Part shown: piece by piece, positions 44,265 through 53,600 of the stretch
Numbering within the stretch: position 1 is the first letter of the stretch
Layout: each line of letters begins with the position of its first letter
From: Nitrospirota bacterium
GTDB lineage: Bacteria > Nitrospirota > Nitrospiria > 2-01-FULL-66-17
Reading direction: 5' to 3'
NCBI GenBank assembly: GCA_040757335.1
Contig: JBFLXB010000001.1
Coordinates: 62,001-126,000 of the forward strand
Length of the DNA: 64,000 nt
Translations under genes and position numbers: made by a program
Notes under the pieces: generated by a model
What the model was told of the DNA's origin: nothing
The model's input: only the letters and a program-made list of their open reading frames with translations
Database searches by the model: none

Positions 44265-45486
44265 AGGCTCGCAGGCCCTGGCTTGGGCGGTGGCGCGCTG
44301 CCGACCCGAAGTCATCTCCTGTTATCCCATCACGCCGCAGACCCACATCGTGGAAGCCTTGTCCGCGATGGTGCGACGCGGTGAGGTGGGCACGTGCCAA
44401 TTCCTGACCGTGGAGTCCGAGTTCGCGGCGCTCAGCGCGCTGATCGGTGCGTCCGCCACGGGCGCCAGGACGTACACGGCTACCGCCAGCCAAGGCCTCC
44501 TGTTCATGGCAGAGGCCGTGTACAACGCCTCGGGATTGGGACTACCGATCGTCATGACCATCGGCAACCGGGCGATCGGCGCGCCGATCAACATCTGGAA
44601 CGATCACTCGGACAGCATAGCGCTGCGGGATTCGGGGTGGATCCAACTGCATGCCGAATCTAATCAAGAAGCGGTGGACCTGCACGTCCAGGCCTTCCGT
44701 TTGGCTGAAGCGTTGAGCGTGCCGGTGATGGTCTGCGTGGACGGGTTTGTCCTCACCCACGCGTTCGAGGCGGTCGATCTGCCCGACCAAGCCGCGGTCG
44801 ACGCGTATCTGCCGCCGTTCGAGCCGGTCCAACTGCTCGATCCGAATGACCCTGTGACGATCGGCTCGATGGTTGGCCCCGAGGCCTTCATGGAGGTTCG
44901 GTACCTGGCGCATCGCGCGCAACTCCGGGCGCTCGGCGTGATTCCGGAACTGGCCGACGAGTTTGCGGACCGGTTCGGGCGGAGGTCTGGCGGGCTGGTG
45001 GCTTCGTATCGGACCGAAGACGCCGATACGATCGTGGTGGCGCTTGGTTCGGTAATCGGCACCATTAAAGACACGGTCGACGCACTTCGCGAAGCCGGCT
45101 CGGCCGTGGGGTGCGTGAAGCTCGTCTCCTACCGCCCGTTTCCGGCCGAGGCATTACGCAACGCAATCGGCCACGCGCGGCGAGTGGTCGTGGTCGAGAA
45201 GGACCTGGCGCTGGGCCTGGGGGGCATCGTGTCCGCCGACGTGAAACTGGCGATGAACGCCTCGGGCGTCGCGGTCTACACCGTGATCGCGGGGCTTGGC
45301 GGCAGGCCCATCACGAGCGCATCGCTGCGTGACGTGATCGAGCGGGCTCGCGACGACGCGCTCGATGAGCCGCACTTTCTGGATCTTCAAGAAGGGGTGG
45401 TGGATCGCGAGATCGCGCGGCAGCGCGAGCGCCGGCGGTCGGGCCCCGCGGCGCTGAACGTGCTGCGCGACGTGAGCGGCCGATGA
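44248..45486 (+). CDS. porA: 2-oxoacid:ferredoxin oxidoreductase, alpha subunit
   Basis: This encodes 412 residues from GTG 44248. EGSQALAWAVARCRPEVISC and YPITPQTHIVEALS are the alpha N-terminal motif, with TATASQGLLFMAEAVYNASG. The C-terminal swivel domain (EDADTIVVALGSVIGTIKDT, VKLVSYRPFPAEALRNAIG, VVVVEKDLALGLGG) is complete. The length fits four-subunit-type PorA/KorA. With beta it binds thiamine diphosphate and the substrate. It may serve pyruvate synthase in the reductive TCA cycle or pyruvate oxidation. Confidence 0.88.
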   Translation: MLKQIEGSQALAWAVARCRPEVISCYPITPQTHIVEALSAMVRRGEVGTCQFLTVESEFAALSALIGASATGARTYTATASQGLLFMAEAVYNASGLGLPIVMTIGNRAIGAPINIWNDHSDSIALRDSGWIQLHAESNQEAVDLHVQAFRLAEALSVPVMVCVDGFVLTHAFEAVDLPDQAAVDAYLPPFEPVQLLDPNDPVTIGSMVGPEAFMEVRYLAHRAQLRALGVIPELADEFADRFGRRSGGLVASYRTEDADTIVVALGSVIGTIKDTVDALREAGSAVGCVKLVSYRPFPAEALRNAIGHARRVVVVEKDLALGLGGIVSADVKLAMNASGVAVYTVIAGLGGRPITSASLRDVIERARDDALDEPHFLDLQEGVVDREIARQRERRRSGPAALNVLRDVSGR

Positions 45487-46493
45487 GCACCGAACGCATC
45501 AAGTTCTATCAGACCGGCACGTTCACCGTGGGAAATCGTCTCCTGTCCGAGGACGAACGCACGGTGCAGTCGAGCGTGGAACGGACCAACTCGCTCACCT
45601 CCGGCCACCGCGCCTGCCAAGGCTGCGGCGAAGCGTTGGGCGCACGGTACGCGGTGGACGCGGCCATGCGCGCGGCGAACAATCGGTTGATCGCGGTCAA
45701 CGCGACCGGGTGCCTCGAAGTGTTTTCGAGCCCCTATCCCGAAAGCTCGTGGCGCATCCCCTGGCTGCACTCGCTGTTCGGCAACGCGCCCGCGGTGGCT
45801 TCCGGCGTGGCCGCCGCGCTCAAAGCCAAGGGCCGATCCGACACGCTGGTCCTGGCCCAGGGCGGGGACGGTGGAACCGTGGACATTGGGTTCGGCTGTT
45901 TGTCCGGAATGTTCGAGCGCAACGACGACGTCTTGTACGTCTGTTACGACAACGAGGCCTACATGAACACGGGCGTGCAGCGCTCCGGCTCCACGCCGCC
46001 CGCCGCACGGACCATGACGACCCCGGTGGCGGCCGGTCATCCCGGCAATGCGTTCGCTACCGGCAAGAACCTCCCCAAGATCGCCATGGCGCATGGGATT
46101 CCCTATGTGGCGACTGCGTCGGTGGCGGATCTGCAGGACCTCGAAGCGAAGATGACCAAGGCGGCCGGCATGCGCGGCGCGCGGTACGTCCACATTTTCG
46201 TGCCGTGCCCGTTGGGGTGGGCCCACGACCCGGCGAAGACCATCACCGTGGCGCGGTTGGCGATGGAGTGCGGGCTGTTCCCCTTGTTCGAGGCGGAGTT
46301 CGGCCGGGTGACCGGCCGCACGCCCATTCGGCGGCGCGTCCCGGTCGAGCGCTATCTCGAGCTGCAGGGACGCTTCAAGCACCTGTTCGGCGACCCGCCG
46401 AACCGCGAGGCGATCGCAGGGATTCAGGCAATCGCCGATGGGAACATCGCGGAGTATGGACTGTGGGAAGAGGGGGCATCCGGTGGAGCGTAA
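45483..46493 (+). CDS. porB: 2-oxoacid:ferredoxin oxidoreductase, beta subunit
   Basis: This encodes 336 residues, overlapping porA by 4 bases. Cysteines in HRACQGCGEAL and NATGCLEVF, plus a later Cys in the C-terminal part, provide the proximal [4Fe-4S] cluster. The thiamine diphosphate/Mg motif is GGDGGTVDIGFGCLSGMFER, then YDNEAYMNTGVQRSG. These are hallmarks of PorB. The C-terminal extension (about residues 265-336) is longer than in the smallest homologues. It overlaps the next gene by 11 bases. Confidence 0.9.
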   Translation: MSTERIKFYQTGTFTVGNRLLSEDERTVQSSVERTNSLTSGHRACQGCGEALGARYAVDAAMRAANNRLIAVNATGCLEVFSSPYPESSWRIPWLHSLFGNAPAVASGVAAALKAKGRSDTLVLAQGGDGGTVDIGFGCLSGMFERNDDVLYVCYDNEAYMNTGVQRSGSTPPAARTMTTPVAAGHPGNAFATGKNLPKIAMAHGIPYVATASVADLQDLEAKMTKAAGMRGARYVHIFVPCPLGWAHDPAKTITVARLAMECGLFPLFEAEFGRVTGRTPIRRRVPVERYLELQGRFKHLFGDPPNREAIAGIQAIADGNIAEYGLWEEGASGGA

Positions 46494-48111
46494 GCCGTTC
46501 GCCATCACGCTGGATCCCAGCAGCAGCCTGGCCAATCAGACCGGCAACTGGCGGACCAAGCGTCCGGTGTACGTCTCTCGTCTGGCGCCGTGCAACCACG
46601 CCTGTCCCGCGGGCGAGGACATCCAGGGCTGGCTCTACCTCGCGGAGGAAGGCCGGTACGAGGAGGCGTGGCGCGCACTGGTGAAGGAAAACCCCATGCC
46701 CGCGATCCACGGCCGCGTCTGCTACCACCCTTGCGAGAGCGCGTGCAACCGCGCCCAGCTCGACGAAGCCGTGAGCATCCACTCGGTGGAGCGGTTCCTG
46801 GGTGACCTTGCCATCAAGAACGGCTGGCGCGAAAACGCAACGCCGGCCACCGGCCGCAGGGTACTGGTGGTGGGGGCCGGGCCGAGCGGGCTGTCCGCCG
46901 CCTATCACCTGGCACGGATGGGACATTCCGTGGAGGTGTTCGACGCGGGGCCCAAGCCGGGCGGCATGATGCGTTTCGGGATTCCCAAGTACCGATTGCC
47001 GCGCGAGGTCCTGGACGCGGAGATCGCCCGCATCGTGGACCTCGGCGTGCGGTTCGTCATCAACCGGCGCGTCGATGACCTTGCCGCCACGATGCGGCAC
47101 GGGTCTTTCGACGCCGTGTTCCTGGCGGTGGGCGCCCAGATCGGCCGCCGCGTGGACATCCCGTCCCGCGACGCGCGGCGTTTGGTGGACGCGGTCGGTC
47201 TGCTCCGCGCGGTCGAGTCGGGAGGCCCGATCCGGATCGGCCGCCGCGTGGCCGTGTACGGGGGCGGCAACACCGCGGTCGATGCGGCGCGAACCGCCAA
47301 GCGCCTCGGCGCGGAGGAGGCGGTCATCATCTACCGGCGGGACCGGCCGCACATGTCGGCTCGCGACTTCGAGGTGGCGGAAGCGCTCGAAGAAGGCGTG
47401 GTGATCCGCTGGCTGGAGTCGATCGCGGGATTCGAGGACGGCCGGTTGCGCGTCGAGGCCATGGAACTGGACAGCCAGGGCCGTCCGGTCCCCACGGGCC
47501 GGTTCGAGGAACTAACGGCCGACACCGTCGTCCTGGCCGTGGGCCAGCAAGTCGACCCGGGGTTTCTCCGCAACGTGGAAGGCGTCGTGGTTCGGCCCGA
47601 CGGCGTGATCGCGGTGGACGAGACCATGATGACCGGGCATCCGGGCGTCTTCGCGGGCGGGGACATGGTACCGTCGGAGCGCACCGTCACGGCCTCGACC
47701 GGCCACGGCAGGACGGCCGCGCGGAATATCGACGCGTGGCTCAAAGGGACGCGATACCTAGCGCCCGTGGCGCCCCCGCCGGCCACCTTCGAACGGCTCA
47801 ACCCCTGGTACTACACCGACGCCCCGCAAGCCAAGCAGCCGCTTCTGGCACTGGCTCGGCGGCGCTCGAGCTTCGACGAAGTAGTCGGGGGTCTGGACGA
47901 GAACACCGCCCTGTTGGAGGCGCGACGCTGCTTGTCGTGCGGGAACTGCTTTCGCTGCGACAACTGCTACGGCGTGTGTCCCGACAACGCGGTGATCAAG
48001 CTCGACCCTTCAGCGGGATACGCGATCAATTACGACTACTGCAAGGGCTGCGGGATGTGCGCAGAGGAGTGTCCGTGCGGCGCGATCGACATGATCGACG
48101 AAGTGGTGTAG
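46483..48111 (+). CDS. GltD-like NAD(P)H:FeS oxidoreductase fused to a PorD-type ferredoxin
   Basis: This encodes 542 residues from GTG 46483. The N-terminal FeS domain (CNHACPAGEDIQGWLYLAEE, VCYHPCESACNR) is as in glutamate synthase beta and NfnB. FAD and NAD(P) Rossmann domains follow (VLVVGAGPSGLSAAYHLARM; VAVYGGGNTAVDAARTAKRL). The C-terminus carries two [4Fe-4S] motifs of ferredoxin type (CLSCGNCFRCDNCYGVCP, about residue 485; CKGCGMCAEECPCGAIDM, about 520). The last part replaces the separate PorD subunit. I infer that it links the oxoacid oxidoreductase to NAD(P)H. The TAG stop touches repeat copy C. Confidence 0.85.
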   Translation: MERKPFAITLDPSSSLANQTGNWRTKRPVYVSRLAPCNHACPAGEDIQGWLYLAEEGRYEEAWRALVKENPMPAIHGRVCYHPCESACNRAQLDEAVSIHSVERFLGDLAIKNGWRENATPATGRRVLVVGAGPSGLSAAYHLARMGHSVEVFDAGPKPGGMMRFGIPKYRLPREVLDAEIARIVDLGVRFVINRRVDDLAATMRHGSFDAVFLAVGAQIGRRVDIPSRDARRLVDAVGLLRAVESGGPIRIGRRVAVYGGGNTAVDAARTAKRLGAEEAVIIYRRDRPHMSARDFEVAEALEEGVVIRWLESIAGFEDGRLRVEAMELDSQGRPVPTGRFEELTADTVVLAVGQQVDPGFLRNVEGVVVRPDGVIAVDETMMTGHPGVFAGGDMVPSERTVTASTGHGRTAARNIDAWLKGTRYLAPVAPPPATFERLNPWYYTDAPQAKQPLLALARRRSSFDEVVGGLDENTALLEARRCLSCGNCFRCDNCYGVCPDNAVIKLDPSAGYAINYDYCKGCGMCAEECPCGAIDMIDEVV

Positions 48112-48233
48112 AGCCTGTCCAGGAAGGTCATCTGCTGCGTTGTCGCTGCGCGTCCGCTCCTCACGTACGACCCAGTACGCTGCGGTGCGGGCGCTCGCTC
48201 CGCCTTGCATCTGACCCTTCCTGAACAGGCTCC
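48111..48233. repeat. Palindromic dispersed element, copy C
   Basis: GAGCCTGTCC overlaps the last base of the TAG stop at 48109-48111, and the element ends AACAGGCTCC. The core reads CACGTACGACCCAGTACGC. The ends and core are as in copies A, B and D. Confidence 0.8.
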
Positions 48234-48251
48234 GCGTCTCTTCAGACGCGG
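48232..48251. terminator. Perfect hairpin following repeat copy C
   Basis: CCGCGTCT-CTTC-AGACGCGG forms an 8-bp stem at the same position relative to the repeat as the hairpin behind copy A, but with a different stem sequence. There is no T-tract. It is likely the end of the oxidoreductase transcript or a stability element. Confidence 0.45.
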
Positions 48252-48388
48252 CTAAGAGTTCACCCCACTCTGGTCCTGAGTCTCACTCCTTTGGGTTAGG
48301 GCCTCACTCCACAAATTCTCTGCGCTAACTACCTCGGAGCATGGAACTGCCGACGCGTGCGCGGTACCGTGGGCAGCAGGAGGCCCAG

Positions 48389-49360
48389 ATGAAGCGAATC
48401 GGTGTCTTGACCAGCGGGGGTGATGCTCCGGGGATGAATGCGGCGATCCGAGCCGTTACGCGAACCGCGATCGCCGCGGGCTTCGAGGTGATCGGGATTC
48501 GCCGGGGATTCGCAGGACTCATCGAGGGGGAATTGGGCGCGCTGACGACCCGGTCGGTCAGCGGGATCATCGAGCGCGGGGGCACGATTCTAGGCACTGC
48601 CCGTTGCGAAGCGTTCACCACCGACGAAGGCCGCCGCAAAGCGCTGGCCACCATCCAGGCGTCGGCGCTGGATGCGCTGGTCGTTATCGGAGGCACCGGA
48701 TCGCAGGCAGGCGCGCACTGCCTCTCGACCCTCGGGGTTTGGGTGGTCGGCGTGGCGTCCACCATCGACAACGACTTGGAGGGGAGCGACATCACGATCG
48801 GCGTGGATACCGCGCTCAACGTCGCGCTCGAGGCGATCGATCGGATCAAGACCACTGCCGCGTCGCATCGGCGGGCGTTCCTGGTCGAAGTGATGGGCCG
48901 CGACTGCGGGTACCTCGCGCTCATGACCGGCATCGCTGGGGGCGCCGAAGTCGTGGTGATTCCGGAGGTGAGCTGCGATCCCGAGGCGATTGCCCACGAA
49001 TTCCGTGCGGCGTATGAGCGCGGGAAGGCCCATGCCATCGGCGTGATCGCCGAGGGCGCGAAGTTCCGGGCATCGGACATTGCCGAATACTTCCGCACGC
49101 ACCATGAACGGATCGGGTTCGATCTGCGAGTGACGTGTTTGGGCCACATTCAGCGGGGCGGCTCGCCGGGCGCGTTTGACCGGCTGTTGGCGACACGTCT
49201 CGGCGCAGGGGCGGTGGAGGCGTTGGTGCGGGGAGAACACGGCGTGCTGGTGGGGCTGATCCGTGGCCAGGTAACGACCACCCCGCTGGCCGAAGTGGTC
49301 AGCTCGTGCAAGCCGATCGACATGAGACTGTGGGAACTGGCGAAGGTGCTGGCGAGGTGA
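48389..49360 (+). CDS. pfkA: 6-phosphofructokinase (PfkA family) with Thr at position 103
   Basis: This encodes 323 residues. ATG 48389 is preceded by GCAGGAGGC. RIGVLTSGGDAPGMNAAIRA, STIDNDLEGSDITIGVDTA (Asp127 by E. coli numbering) and VEVMGRDCGYLALM are PfkA hallmarks. The nucleotide-site motif reads GGTGSQAGA, where E. coli PfkA has GGDGS. Thus Asp103 is Thr, while Gly104, the residue typical of ATP-dependent enzymes, is kept. Phosphoryl donor and regulation may differ from the standard enzyme. It acts in glycolysis, in a genome that also seems able to run 2-oxoacid synthase. Confidence 0.85.
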   Translation: MKRIGVLTSGGDAPGMNAAIRAVTRTAIAAGFEVIGIRRGFAGLIEGELGALTTRSVSGIIERGGTILGTARCEAFTTDEGRRKALATIQASALDALVVIGGTGSQAGAHCLSTLGVWVVGVASTIDNDLEGSDITIGVDTALNVALEAIDRIKTTAASHRRAFLVEVMGRDCGYLALMTGIAGGAEVVVIPEVSCDPEAIAHEFRAAYERGKAHAIGVIAEGAKFRASDIAEYFRTHHERIGFDLRVTCLGHIQRGGSPGAFDRLLATRLGAGAVEALVRGEHGVLVGLIRGQVTTTPLAEVVSSCKPIDMRLWELAKVLAR

Positions 49361-49418
49361 TCGCAAAGGCAGGACGAGCTGGCGAATGGGAGAAGGGGTG
49401 AAGGGGGGAGGAGTGACA

Positions 49419-49625
49419 ATGCGTGAGAACGTGGGGACGATCGATCGGGTGATACGGGCCGCGGTGGGGATCGCGTTGTTTCTGGCTGCGTTGGCCGTTG
49501 CCGCGCCGCTCGCGAGGACGATCCTCGGGCTCGGCGGCGTGATCATGCTCGGCACCGCGCTGGTGGGGTTCTGCCCGGTGTACCGTGTGCTGGGACTAAA
49601 CACGTGCGGACAGCGGCGGAAATGA
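49419..49625 (+). CDS. YgaP-like/DUF2892 membrane protein
   Basis: This encodes 68 residues. ATG 49419 has GGGGGGAGGAG upstream. MRENVGTIDRVIRAAVGIAL, two hydrophobic helices and GFCPVYRVLGLNTC are the DUF2892 signature of the YgaP transmembrane part, with its paired cysteines. It is often linked to rhodanese or sulfur-transfer genes; here the next gene is OsmC-like. The two overlap by ATGA. Confidence 0.85.
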   Translation: MRENVGTIDRVIRAAVGIALFLAALAVAAPLARTILGLGGVIMLGTALVGFCPVYRVLGLNTCGQRRK

Positions 49626-50077
49626 CAATGACCGACCAAGCGGTCGTGACGTGGCGCGGGGGCGTCCGGTTCGACGCGGAGGTGCGCGGGCACCGGATGA
49701 CTCTTGATCAGCCGAGGGACGAAGATGGAACCGACGAGGGGATGACGCCGATCGAGTGCCTGGCGGTCTCGTTGGGCGGGTGCGTGGCCTATTTCGCAGC
49801 CCGCTTTGCGCAACGGCACGCCTTGCCGATCAGCGACCTCCGGGTCACGACGGGTTGGGACTACGCGGAGCGGCCCCACCGCGTCGGGCGGTTCGACGTG
49901 CGGATCACCTATCGCGGGACGCTGGACGCGGCCATGGCTGAGCGTTTGCAGCGCGTGGTGGAGGGGTGCACCGTGCACCACACGCTCACGCATCCGCCGC
50001 AGATACGCGTTGCCCTGTCAGCGGACCAAGCCGGCGCGGTGACCCGCGGGTCCGGATCGCGTGGAGGCGGACCGTGA
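49622..50077 (+). CDS. OsmC/Ohr-family protein
   Basis: This encodes 151 residues from ATG 49622, which overlaps the previous stop; ATG 49628 is also possible. VTWRGGVRFDAEVRGHRMTL, MTPIECLAVSLGGCVAYFAA and VVEGCTVHHTLTHPPQI are typical of OsmC. Both peroxidatic-type cysteines (GGC and EGC) are present, so thiol-dependent peroxide reduction is plausible. The family also includes proteins of unknown role. It lies next to the copper-region operon but in front of a separate leader. Confidence 0.85.
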   Translation: MTMTDQAVVTWRGGVRFDAEVRGHRMTLDQPRDEDGTDEGMTPIECLAVSLGGCVAYFAARFAQRHALPISDLRVTTGWDYAERPHRVGRFDVRITYRGTLDAAMAERLQRVVEGCTVHHTLTHPPQIRVALSADQAGAVTRGSGSRGGGP

Positions 50078-50240
50078 TCCGGGCCAGCCGATCCCCGATA
50101 CTCCTTTCGGGTGAGGAGGCCTGCCGCGCCTCGGGACCGCGGGCCCCGTGACTACTCCCTGATCATCCTTAATGCCCAGCAATTTACTCCGTCGGGAGAA
50201 TCGACGGTGTTTGCACCATTCAGATAAAAAGGACGCGAAT
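50078..50240 (+). promoter_or_regulatory. Leader in front of the copper-oxidase operon, with a dyad
   Basis: This is a GC-rich untranslated stretch of about 160 bases. GAGGC-CTGCCGC-GCCTC can pair, and CCGTCG (50189-50194) with CGACGG (50202-50207) forms a perfect dyad with a 7-base gap, 33 bases before the ATG. The dyad may be an operator. No clear -35/-10 pair and no known riboswitch were recognised. Confidence 0.35.
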
Positions 50241-50645
50241 ATGCCCGAGAAGACCGTGGTAACCGAGAAGCGGAGGGTGTTGGTGGTGGGGAGCGCATCG
50301 TTGTTCGGGTGTGCGGTGGGTGGCTTGCTGGAAAGCAGGGGCGACGGGTTCGACGTGACATCGGTGAAGACGGTGGAGGCGGCGATCGAAACCGCGCCGA
50401 AGGTTCGGCCCGACGTGATCGTCTTCTGCCTGGACCGTGACGACGGGCGCAACGGCGACGCGCTGAATCGGTTACGGCTGATGGAATCCTTCCCCGCACG
50501 AATCATTCGATGCACCCTCGAAAGCAACCAACTGACAATCTACGACACGAAACGGATCACCGATGCCACGGCGGAGGACCTCCTTGCGGCGGTCACCCGC
50601 GGGAGCGACGAACCGGTCGACAACCGGAAGGGGGAGACACTATGA
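50241..50645 (+). CDS. Degenerate receiver-like protein coupled to the multicopper oxidase
   Basis: This encodes 134 residues from ATG 50241. RRVLVVGSASLFGCAVGGLL and RPDVIVFCLDRDDGRNGDAL follow the alternating beta-alpha order of response-regulator receivers. The acidic pair after the first strand is replaced by Gly-Ser, and no conserved lysine is evident, so phosphorylation as in CheY is doubtful. The C-terminus is charged (TRGSDEPVDNRKGETL) and there is no DNA-binding domain. The stop overlaps the ATG of the multicopper oxidase, so amounts of both proteins are linked. It is cytoplasmic, whereas the oxidase is exported. Confidence 0.6.
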   Translation: MPEKTVVTEKRRVLVVGSASLFGCAVGGLLESRGDGFDVTSVKTVEAAIETAPKVRPDVIVFCLDRDDGRNGDALNRLRLMESFPARIIRCTLESNQLTIYDTKRITDATAEDLLAAVTRGSDEPVDNRKGETL

Positions 50646-53600
50646 GTGCAAAGTGGTGGAAGGTGTTGGTGGGGCTCGCGGCGGGCGCCTGGTTATGGTC
50701 GGGCGGTCCGACCGCGGGATGGGCGGGTGAAGACCACGGATCGCATGGATCGGGAGGCGCCGAGATCGTGGTCGCGGACGCGCAGGAATTGCCCGCCTGG
50801 CAGCAGAAGTTCAAGGAACAGCTCGAACGCGAAGACGCGGCCGAGGGTCGGAACGGCACCCGCGACCAGTTGGAAGCGGCCATGAAGAAGCTCATGGCCG
50901 AAATCGCCAAGGGCACCGGCGACCACGCGTCCCACGTCTCGCAAGGCCCCTACAGCGATGCGGCTATGGCTCAGCAGATGGACAGGAGCTACTTTTTGGG
51001 TCCGGCCGCAGCAGGGGAGAGCGTAACGGCCGGAGGACGCTGCCCCAAGAACGTTCCGGTCAAGGAGTACGACGTTTCGGCGATCAACGTGGAGATCACG
51101 CTGAACCAGTGGCTGGATTACCACCCCGGGTACATGTACGTGTTGACCGAGAATGTCCCGAAGGTTCGGGCTGAAGAGAAAGCCAACGCGGAGGCCCGCA
51201 AGGCGGCGGGTTACAACCCGGGTGCCGTGAGCACCGGCCTCCAGACCGACATAATCCAGCCGATCGTGCTGCGGGGCAACCAAGGCGACTGCGTGGTGAT
51301 CACGCTGAAGAATGAACTCGATGGTGAAGACGTCGGACTCCATATTCACGGCTCCAGCATGATCATCAAGGCGACCGGGCTGGCGGCCACCGCCGCCAAC
51401 TCCGACGCCACGGTCCAGCCGGGAAAGAGTCAGACCTTCGAGTGGTATATCCGGCCTACCGAGCAGGAGGGCTCGCATATGCTCCACAGCCACGTCGGCC
51501 GGGAGCAGGCGAGCCTGGGGATGATCGGAGCGTTCATCGTCGAGCCCATGGGGTCACGCTATCTGGATCCGATCACGGGGAAAGAATCGAAGAGCGGCTG
51601 GCAGATGATGATCGAAGATCCCAATGCCCCCGATTTCCGGGAGTACGCGATCTTCTACCACGAAATCGGCGACGAATCCTTCCGCCCGCTGAACCGCCAG
51701 GGCGAAACGATTCCGCAGCGCGATCCGAACACCGACGCGTACCGGCCCTCGGCTCGCGCGCTCAACTATCGCAGCGAGCCGTTCGGCATCAATAACCTTG
51801 CGGTTCAGGAGAAGTATTTCCACTTCGAGGACGAGTCGATGTCGTACAGCTCCTACACCTTCGGCGATGTGCCGACGCCCATCCCGAGGGGATACCTGGG
51901 CGACCCGAACAAGTGGCGGCTGATCCATGGAGGCGGCGAGGTGTTCCACTCCCACCACCCTCACGGCGGGTCGATCCGCTGGCTGCGTCAGCCCAAGGCC
52001 GATGGGAAGGCGGACTTCCTGATGACGGCGGCTCAGAACGGCCCGGTGAAGTATCCGGAGGTCCGGACCACGTCCGACCGCGTCGATGTGGAAGTGATCG
52101 GTCCTTCGGAGGTGTTGGACCTTCAGACCGAGTGCGGGTGGGGTCTTTGCCAACAGGTGGCGGCGGACTATTTGTTCCACTGCCACGTCGCGCACCATTA
52201 CGTCGCGGGGATGTGGTCGTACGGGCGCGGCTACAACACGCTCCAGACCGGAAACTATCCATTCGGAAGCACCGACGTCATGCCGCCGCTGCAGGAACTG
52301 CCGGATCGCAAGGGGCGGATGAAGCCGGCGGTCACGTCGGATCAGTTGGTCGGCAAGACCATGGACTGGTACGACAAGAAATGGAACATCACCGCGAACA
52401 AGACCGACTTCTCCAAGCCCATTCCGGACGTGTCGATCAAGGACTGGGTCAAGATGTTGCTCCCGCCGGCTGGCCAGCCGGGCCACACCGCGGACGAGAA
52501 GGGCCAGATCGTCGCGTATGATGCGACGGTGTGGGACTGGACCTGGGACGGCAACCAAGCATTGGGGGAGGCTGAGGAAACCGGGAAGTTCGCCAGCCCC
52601 AAGTACAAGTCGCCCATGCCTGGGAAGCGGCCGCCGATTCTCTTCGACGCCAAGACAGGGAAACTTGCGTACCCGCACTTCAAGCCGCACTTCGGCAAAC
52701 GGGTGCCATTTGCCCGACACCACGGACCGGCTCCCTGGTTAGAGCCCGTCCACGTGGACAAAGCCACCGGATCGGTTGGGGACGAGCCGGGCGGTCTGGG
52801 CGTGGCCGGTGGAGAGACCAACCAGCCGGCTCGTCCGGGTGAACAAGGGAAATGGAGCCTGTGCCCGGAGAACGCGGGGCGAAAGCAGTACACGATCCAC
52901 TTCATCGAAACGCCGATCACCATGAACCAGGCCATCGGCAAACAGAAGGCGGTGGTGGATCAGCACGGGACGATTTATGTCCTGCACGAGGAGGAGAAGG
53001 CAGTTCGGGCCAACAGCGACCTCGCACGGCCGCTCGTCTATCGCGCCAACGTGTATGACTGCGTGGACGTGATCCTCAAGAGCGAGTGGGAGGACAACAA
53101 CACGACGAACTTCCAGATGTCGAAGATCAATATCCATCCCCACTTCATGCAATTCGACAACAACGCGAGCGACGGTGTGATCACGGGTTTTGCGTACGAG
53201 CAATCGGTGCGCCCCTTCACCCAGATGAAGAAGGCCGAGCACAAAGGGCTGCCGGTTCCGATGAACGCCGTCCTCGCGGAGAATGTGAAGGCGGGGGCCA
53301 CCAGCGTCAAAATCGAGATGCCGGAAGGGGCCACCAAGTTCCACGCCGGGACCGACATCATGATCGGGATGCACGAGGTGAAGACCTCTGAAGTCCGGTG
53401 GATCAAGGAGATCAAAGGCGACACGCTGGTCTTCGCCGAACCCTTGAAACATGCGCACAAGAAGGGGGAGGTTGCATCGGTCGAGTACGTCCGGTACCGG
53501 TACTGGGTGGATGCCGACTTGGGGACCGTGTTCTGGCACGACCACGCCCTCGGCGGAACCACCTGGCCGCACGGAGCCGTGGGGGGGCTCATCGTCGAGC

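Noticed and set aside
45387-46535. A 382-codon minus-strand frame opposite porB
   Set aside because: No recognisable domain, and antisense to a gene with an intact thiamine diphosphate motif.
50078-50240. A metal riboswitch in the oxidase leader
   Set aside because: Some pairing is possible, but I could not match the conserved core of any known riboswitch class.
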